A stretch of DNA of 64,000 nucleotides. It comes from Brachypterus glaber. Lineage: Eukaryota; Arthropoda; Insecta; Coleoptera; Kateretidae. The position numbers were made by a program, and so were the translations under genes. The stretch covers positions 38,985,816 through 39,049,815 of the forward strand of contig OY294044.1 in assembly GCA_958510825.1 (NCBI GenBank), read 5' to 3'. The notes below the pieces were generated by a model. That model was not told the DNA's origin, did not search any database, and saw only the letters and a list, made by a program, of their open reading frames with translations. Shown piece by piece: positions 57,583-64,000 of this stretch (its first letter is position 1; each line of letters begins with the position of its first letter).

Positions 57583-57643
57583 GTGCGTAAACAATATTGC
57601 TATATTGGCAATATCGGCAAAAATAGCAATATTGTTTACGCAC
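57583..57643. repeat. Perfect 21-bp hairpin
   Basis: GTGCGTAAACAATATTGCTA and one more base at 57583-57603 pair perfectly with 57623-57643 across a 19-base loop. Confidence 0.85.
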
Positions 57644-57751
57644 CTGATTAACTCGACTAAACTGAGTTAACTTAAAAATTCTTTATTATGAATAATGTTA
57701 AACCATCATTGGTCCAAGTATTATATTTATAATCATTATAATCGTTACATT

Positions 57752-57925
57752 CAGGGTGATCAATAACTGGCATGCTAAAATTTAAGATATTCATCCAAAA
57801 ATATAAAAAAAAAAGTTTCTTTAACAGTTGGTCCAGAAATTAGTCCTAAGGGAACTACGGCCCTTCGAAGATGAATTGAACAGGGAACGGGAAAAAAATC
57901 ATCAATAAAATTATAATGCTCTAGG
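57752..57925 (-). mobile_element. Repeat ending in CACCCTG, copy 2 (reverse)
   Basis: Reverse copy of 46900-47082, with CAGGGTGATCAATAACTGG at its left end. Confidence 0.6.
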
Positions 57926-58164
57926 GCGATCCTTCATTTAAAACTGAGCAGAAAAGTATTCTTCACCAAAACATCTAAATTTAATATTAAAGGAGTAATA
58001 GCCTTTTAAAAAGTAACCTTTTTGAGGGCACAAATTGTTACTTCCTCTTAATTTTTCCTTTTTTTTTGAAAGGGGTTGCTCCTACAGTGTTACACTATTT
58101 GTCATTTTTTATGTATTTTTACTCAAGAAATCTATATTTTTTGCAAAAAATCAAAAAAAAAATA

Positions 58165-58260
58165 CACATAAAAAAGCTAGTTAAAAAGTTTGGGCAACAA
58201 TGTGTTAAGCTTCACATAAAAAAGCTAGTTAAAAAGTTTGGGCAACAATGTGTTAAGCTT
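58165..58260 (+). repeat. 48-bp perfect tandem duplication
   Basis: Unit 58165-58212 repeats at 58213-58260, in an AT-rich non-coding stretch. Confidence 0.9.
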
Positions 58261-58407
58261 CACATATTTTGTCCGTCTAGGCACGCCTCTGGACAAATCC
58301 TAAAAAATAAATCAACATAAACTTATTGCATTTATTAATACTAGTATACTTGCTTTAGCTTAAAGAGTACCAGATTTTTGAAAGAAACCTTATTTTTATT
58401 ACAATTT

Positions 58408-58530
58408 TAAAGGGCCGTAGCTCCCTTAGTGCTCATTTCCGGACCAACCTTTATGGCACCTTTTTTTAATATTTTTGGATGTAGGATTACCTCTTAAATT
58501 TTGGCATGCCAGTTATTGGTCGCCCTGTAT
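58408..58530 (+). mobile_element. Repeat ending in CGCCCTG, copy 3
   Basis: Direct copy of the core of 46957-47082, ending GCCCTG then TATA. Confidence 0.6.
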
Positions 58531-58969
58531 ATATCAATATAAATCAAGGTACCTTTTAATAACACAGGCACACAAAAAAAAACTAGTCTGTACTTTGATA
58601 ACCATATATGTGCTTCCATGTATTTTTTCGCTGAATCTGAATCCGAGGTCAGAATTGGCCCATCACCCACGGATTTTGAGATAACCTCAAAATTTGCTAA
58701 AATTGACCTTATTTTTGATAAAAGAGTTTATTAAGGATTGAAACGATATTTATACGTAGTTAGGTGAAAATGAATCTGCACTTAAATTGACCAACAACGT
58801 CAAGGTTTCGACATAACCTGGTAGTCAGTACCACCATGTATTTTTTTCCTCTGAATCCGAATCCGAGGTCAAAATTGGCCCATACCCCAAGGATTTTGAC
58901 ATAACCCCAAAAAAATTGCTAAAACTTACCTTATTTTTGATAAAATACCCTGGTAGAAAAATACATAAA

Positions 58970-59275
58970 TCTAACTTAACATAATATTAGATTAAAGACA
59001 TGTAGAGTCCCTAACGTTTTACAAAAACGTTTTAAAATACACAAATCTAACGTTAAAATCTAACGTTAGTTAGCTAACGTTTTTCTAACGTTAGAAATTG
59101 GTTAGAAATCTAACGTTTGTTGCTTGACATAAATCTAACCAATTTCTAACGTTATTTCATAACGTTAATCTAACCAATTTCTAACCTTATTTCATAACAT
59201 AAATCTAACCAATTTCTAACCTTTTTTTCTAACATAAACTAACCAATTTCTAACCTAATACTAACTTTTAAATAT
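58970..59275 (+). repeat. CTAAC-rich tandem repeat
   Basis: Irregular units of about 37-39 bp built on AATCTAACCAATTTCTAAC with CTAACGTT variants. Confidence 0.75.
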
Positions 59276-59461
59276 TTTTTTACCACAATAATCTTAAAAT
59301 TACGTACTACTATTTATTAAATATGTATAATTGAAAACACTATATAAAATGGCTTCGTGTTTTTATATATTTGTCCAGTTAGACTATTTCCATGTACGTT
59401 CTCTACTTGAAATATGCTATCATCTTTCAACATACATGTACATCTATTTTTACAGGCCTTT

Positions 59462-59737
59462 TTACATGGCAAGAACTGCCCATTGAGCAATTTTATGTCG
59501 AAAGGTTAGTTCGGTGGTTTCTTCAGGACTAATGTAGGACTCAAAATTGTTTTCAGAACAATCATATTCATATAAAGGCTCATATTCTTCAAGTAATTCT
59601 CGATTTTTTCCAATATCACTATCTTTATTTAATATTGAAAGGTTTTTATTCGTTTTGATATGCTCAAGATCTTCATGTACTTTGTTCATTTCTGAAGCAA
59701 GTAACCTATTAAAATGTCTCTTAGAATAAGTCTCCTG
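59462..59737 (-). CDS. Possible exon of unknown gene
   Basis: On the - strand a poly-T tract and CAG at about 59738-59750 look like a splice acceptor, followed by an open frame with HFNRLLASEMNKVHEDLEHI, an acidic stretch (LLEEYEPLYEYDCSENNFES) and TELTFRHKIAQWAVL, ending at 59462. In the adjacent frame CKKACKNRCTCMLKDD continues, which suggests either a frameshift or a donor near the stop (ATGTAAAA). I do not recognise the family. It may be a host exon or part of a DNA transposon protein. Confidence 0.35.
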   Translation of the reverse strand, partial: QETYSKRHFNRLLASEMNKVHEDLEHIKTNKNLSILNKDSDIGKNRELLEEYEPLYEYDCSENNFESYISPEETTELTFRHKIAQWAVLAM

Positions 59738-59818
59738 AAAAAAAAAACATATATTAATATAACAAGCCGCGAAGGTATGGAATGCTAAGCATTCTATTAT
59801 ATACTATTCACAGTAAAG

Positions 59819-59880
59819 GGAACATTCAAGTATTACGTAACGCAAAATTTGGCCATTTTTGAAACCAAAATTTTCTTTTA
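59819..59880 (+). mobile_element. Half copy of the GGGAAC MITE
   Basis: GGGAACATTCAAGTATTACG and the following GCAAAATTTGG match 3547-3590; the other end is missing. Confidence 0.6.
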
Positions 59881-59961
59881 TGAATCGATTAGGGATGCCC
59901 CTATGAACATTTTGGGTAAAAATTAAAAAATCTATCTACCGCTTTTTTTAATTTGATTTTT

Positions 59962-60298
59962 TTACGTTTTTAAGGGGAGTTTTCATTTCATAATGTAAAA
60001 AAATAAATTTCTTATTTTTTTTTGTCAAAAGAATGTTGTATTTATTGAACTGATTTCTTTTGGACATATTTATAAAACATATATAATATATTTTTTTTTT
60101 GCATTTTTAGTACATCTTGTCTTGTCTTCCAAAAGACTTTTTAAACTACTAAAAATGCAAAAAAAAAATTATATTCTTAATATGTTTTATAAATATGTCC
60201 AAAAGAAATCAGTTTAATATATAATACAATATTCTTTTCACAAAAAAAATTAAAAGTTTATTTTTTTCCAATTATGAAACGAAAAGGCCCCTTAACGT
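59962..60298. mobile_element. Palindromic MITE, arms of about 150 bp
   Basis: Arms 59962-60111 and 60148-60298 are inverted copies with a 36-base loop. Confidence 0.75.
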
Positions 60299-60310
60299 AT
60301 AAATTCGGAA

Positions 60311-60352
<42 letters not shown>

Positions 60353-60356
60353 TATA
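60311..60356. repeat. TA microsatellite
   Basis: Run of TA dinucleotides. Confidence 0.9.
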
Positions 60357-60561
60357 AATAAATATGTTAGTTATTTTAAAGGTTTTTTCACGCTTAATAC
60401 AATGGTGATTTGCAATCAAAAATCGGTTTACTGAGTCTCGAGATAATGGGGCACAAATAGTTAAATTATTTTAAAATTTGCAATTTTGCAAAAATAGGCA
60501 TTAAGAAAAAAGTAATATAGGACATGTAATAGCTCATTTTGAAGATCTTTTCATGTTGATT

Positions 60562-60792
60562 ATGAATGAAGCTGAAGTTTGCAACGTTTTTTTGAAACGA
60601 TAATTCAAATAGTGTATTAAAGTACTAGATTGTAACAACGTTTTTAGCGCACGAGTACAAGTTTAGAAAACAAGCCGCTTGCGGCGAGTTTTCTAAAGTA
60701 CTAGTGCGCTAAAAACGTGTTATGGAATAAGTGCTTTAATATACTATTTGGATTTTCGATGCAAAAAAACGTTGCAAAATTCAGCTTCATCA
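60562..60792. mobile_element. Palindromic MITE, arms of about 105 bp
   Basis: Arms 60562-60672 and 60690-60792 pair with mismatches; the centre is AAGCCGCTTGCGGCG. Confidence 0.7.
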
Positions 60793-60936
60793 TTATGATG
60801 ATGTCAACTTTTTAACTTTTTAAAAAATCGGTTCAAACGTTCTCGAAATATTTGACTTTATATAATAATAATTGTGGTCATATAAGTATTTAATTTTTTT
60901 CTTAACAGCTATTGTTAAAAACTGATACGTCTTATT

Positions 60937-61147
60937 CAGGCCCGTCGCGGGGGGGGTTGATTCCCCCTGGGCCCGGAGTTTCTGGGGGGGGCCCGGATTT
61001 CCTGAAATCCGAGAAAAAGTTAAATATTTTTAGGGGCATTGAACTTTTTTTTTCTTTTAGTCATCAAAAATTTTTGACAGGGATAAAAAAAATTGGGAGG
61101 GGCGTAGGTTGTTCCTCCCGAGCCCCGGTATTCTCTCGACGGCCCTG
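60937..61147. mobile_element. hAT-type MITE, 211 bp
   Basis: Ends CAGGCCCGTCG and CGACGGCCCTG are inverted with one mismatch. A perfect 8-bp target duplication GTCTTATT lies at 60929-60936 and 61148-61155, as expected for hAT elements. Confidence 0.85.
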
Positions 61148-61155
61148 GTCTTATT

Positions 61156-62459
61156 ACATATCATTTTAAATGAAATTTAATGGCAATACAATGAAAACTA
61201 AGTTTAACTTTTTTAAAACGGTTCTGTATTTCAGAATATATTGAACCAGAAAAAAAGCATCAATTTATTTTTTTCGAAAAGTCATGATTTTTTTCTTGGT
61301 CAAATATCTTCCTAACTACTGAAATGATTTTAAAAAGTAAAAATTGTTTTAATTGTCATTAAATGCCTTTTAATAGTATATTATTTACCAAGTGAGAGAA
61401 GTTTAACATTTTTGACCTGCGTCAAATTGCGGGAAAATATAGTATTTTTTTCACAACCAGTACAATTAATTAGCTATTTATTTATTTATTTTACTAAAAT
61501 TTAATGGAAAAGCTTATAAATTTAAAATATAACGCTGGCCGTTCGCGGCCATTAAAAAAACAAATGAATAACTTGACATTTCTGGCAGAAATTTTCTGGT
61601 GATCTGCTAAAATTATTAAGTTAGAAAGTGTTTCCGTGTGATAAAATATTTAAAAATGGAAAGTGAAATGCAAAGTGATGATTCTGGTACTCCCCCAAAT
61701 AAGGGGACAGGCGAAAACTGTGAGGGAGAGTCTATTGCCTCAAAAATCAATATATGGGGGTTGTACGTCTAATAATCTATGATCCTTACGGTAATATATG
61801 GCTTGTATAATCTATGGTTGAATATGATGGACCAATGATTTTCACTTTTCGAAGTGTTTTTTGTAAAACATGTTTTATAGGTACTAATTTAGTTAATATT
61901 TTTTAATTTATCATGCAATAAATAAATTTGGTGCCTAAAGACACTTGTAAATAGCAATTTAATTTAATAATTAAGTGAAACGTTAGATGCCAAAACAGCT
62001 GAATAAAAATTTATTATTAACCATGCTGCAATTTCATTATTTTTAGAACCTCTGACGTCATAGGTAGAGAAATCATATTTCTACCAATGAAAAGAACAGT
62101 AATAAAGATGTGGTTTTAGGCTGGTGGTGAAAAAAATTATTTGTAACAAGACCTATCTCAGATTTTACCAGTAGTAGTTTTTACAAAAAAAAATAAATAT
62201 ATGACACGTTGCACCGTGCAACGTGAAAGAAAAACAACTGAGAAATGGCGTTATTAAATTTTATAAAATCTATAAAAAAAATACCTAAAGGTGTGTAAAA
62301 ATATAAGTATTTTTGACTAGGTACATTTTCGAATTCATTACTGGTAATAGTAGGTAATCACCGATGTATTTTTACAAAACTTTACAAAATATTTAGAGGT
62401 TACTTCAACTTTACGTATTTATGAACTATAAACTAAACATGTAGTACATGTAGTACATA
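61156..62459. other. Mostly non-coding region with one small frame
   Basis: A 38-codon frame at 61656-61772 starts with AAAAATGGAAAG context (MESEMQSDDSGTPPNKGTG) and could be a broken ORF1 start, but nothing supports it downstream. A small palindrome CACGTTGCA/TGCAACGTG lies at 62205-62225. Confidence 0.3.
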
Positions 62460-63186
62460 CAGAGTGGTCCAAAAGTCACCCTCCCCCCCTCTTAACTTTT
62501 GAACGAGTTTAGATATCTACTTCAAATTTAGAACTCTTAAATAAGACAACTTAAACTATCTTTAAGCATATATTTGATACTTTTAGCTCTTAATATGTGG
62601 GCAGGGGGGCATGCGCATGGGGCAACATTTTTTTAAATGGAAAGGTTGGTCGTGTGATACATCATTTTAAAGCTTATAAAATTCTCCATTTAACTGTAAA
62701 TTTTTTATTTTTTTTTGAAACATTTTTTTTGGGTTTAAAATAGGGTTGAAAATGGGTATTTTTGTCAAAATTTCTCTAAAAAATCCAAACAATTTTTTAA
62801 AAATGCCTAATTTCATAATGAAAAAAAAGTAAATTATACTTTTAAACTAATTTTAGTTGACATAAATAAAAATTAACAAAAAAAAACTTAAAAATTTATT
62901 TTTTTAGCACAAAAAAACTGAAAAATCAAAACCTTAAAAAACATGTTTAAAATTTTTAAAAATGTATGGTTATATAGAGAAGGCTATAAAATGATGTATC
63001 ACACGAGCCCCCTTTCCATTAAAAAAAATCCCCCCATGCCCCCCTGCTCACATTTTAAGAGATAATAGTATCAAATATATGCTTAAAGATAGTTTAAGTT
63101 GTCTTATTTAAGAGTTCTAAATTTGAAATCGATATCTCAACTCGTTCAAAAGTTAAGAGGGGGGGGGTGACTTTTGGATCGCACTG
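62460..63186. mobile_element. Palindromic Tc1/mariner-like MITE, 727 bp
   Basis: Ends CAGAGTGGTCCAAAAGTCA and, reversed, CAGTGCGATCCAAAAGTCA, flanked by TA on both sides. Pairing continues for some 250 bp per arm. No transposase. Confidence 0.8.
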
Positions 63187-63188
63187 TA

Positions 63189-64000
63189 TATATTTGGAAA
63201 AACCTAAGTATGGGGTCAATTTGCCTGTATTATGAGATTATAAATCTTCTTAGAATAACACTTCATTAGCAATAAGATCTATAATCCAATGCTAGCTGCG
63301 GCTAGGACCCATAGGACCCATACTTGCATGTTTCAGGTACAAAGTTTTCATCGATGTATAGATTACTAGAGGCAAATCGTTTCCTTAAAATTTATATACT
63401 TATACAGAGTGTTCACACATTTAAGTTTTTTTTTGATAAAAAATTCATGTTTTATGTATTAATAATAATTTAACATAACACCACTTTTGTAATAAAAAAA
63501 ACTGTGTGTCTTCAGGGGGTGGATTTAGAAAAAAAAATATTTTAAGATTCAGTTTTAGCGACCTCAAAAACCCCATTTTGTAAATAAGCCGGCCATTTCA
63601 CACTGTATAGGCTTTAAAGTCCAAACCACGACGGGTTCAACAAGACGTTTTGCGGGGACCCCGTATATTTTTAAATTAGAATGTTGCATCCCAGAAAAAA
63701 GTTAATAAGACGCTATTTGCTCACCGGGAAGTCCGGAAAGAACGTCTTTTCTGGACGAGTCCAATTTCCGAGATGAAGAACGAGTATTTTAAGTCATGAC
63801 GCACGTGTACACAATTTTGTTAGACGGCCCCAGCAAAAATAACGCCTTAAAATTGAGTTAGGTTAATCTGCATATATCTGTTATTATTGACCTCAAAATA
63901 TATTTGAGTCAAATAATTTGACTGGCATTAGTAAAATGCCAAAAAATAAGGATATTTTTTTCGTCTTTCGCAAAAAAATAACAAAAAAAAAATGAAAAAT
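63189..64000. other. Non-coding region at window end
   Basis: CAGAGTGTTCACAC (63405) and TTTCACACTG (63596-63605) may bound another TA-flanked MITE of about 200 bp. No gene seen. Confidence 0.35.

Noticed and set aside
60912..61169. 85-codon frame rich in Gly and Pro
   Set aside because: It covers the hAT MITE and its G runs; no protein support.
1..64000. CRISPR arrays, tRNA or rRNA genes, bacterial operons
   Set aside because: No regularly spaced repeats, cloverleafs or rRNA motifs were seen, and the content is eukaryotic transposable elements.

Overview
The window looks like repeat-dense, AT-rich nuclear DNA of an arthropod, most likely an insect. Every coding region I can recognise belongs to a transposable element: Ty3/gypsy with an envelope gene, BEL/Pao, Penelope-like, a DIRS-type tyrosine-recombinase retroelement, three non-LTR elements, a SWIM-zinc-finger DNA transposon and many MITEs. 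I found no convincing complete host gene and no RNA gene. All alignments were made by eye, so boundaries may be off by a few bases.

Layout. 1-2213: 3' part of a DIRS-type element (RNase H, tyrosine recombinase, flipped terminal hairpins). 2219-3872: a dispersed repeat and two MITEs. 3869-22623: two Ty3/gypsy elements of one family, one inside the other. Element G1 (+ strand) has LTRs at 3873-4267 and 22225-22619 and a 4-bp target duplication ATCT. Element G2 (- strand) has LTRs at 8124-8528 and 16743-17144 and landed in the reverse-transcriptase active-site codons of G1, with target duplication CGAT. A Penelope-like fragment with inverted flanks sits in the G1 leader (4798-5697). 23587-33439: a BEL/Pao element on the - strand, split by a 4.4-kb non-LTR element (about 26119-30525). 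33738-37987: a 4.25-kb inverted repeat whose two arms each carry a SWIM zinc finger, enclosing a second TIR element; an assembly gap of 200 N follows at 38017. 39216-42567: MITEs. 42770-46190: a 5'-truncated non-LTR element. 48150-53860: pieces of another non-LTR element split by a second Penelope-like fragment. 54000-64000: MITEs, palindromes and tandem repeats, plus one possible exon on the - strand.

The gypsy family carries Gag with two zinc knuckles, protease, reverse transcriptase, RNase H, integrase and an Env of the furin-cleaved fusion-protein type. The standout feature is an extra domain in Pol between RNase H and integrase. It reads as a macro domain of the TARG1/OARD1 type (ADP-ribose deacylase/glycohydrolase), with the expected catalytic Lys and Asp in place in both copies. 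I know of no standard Ty3/gypsy Pol with this arrangement, and it is the best candidate here for something undescribed.
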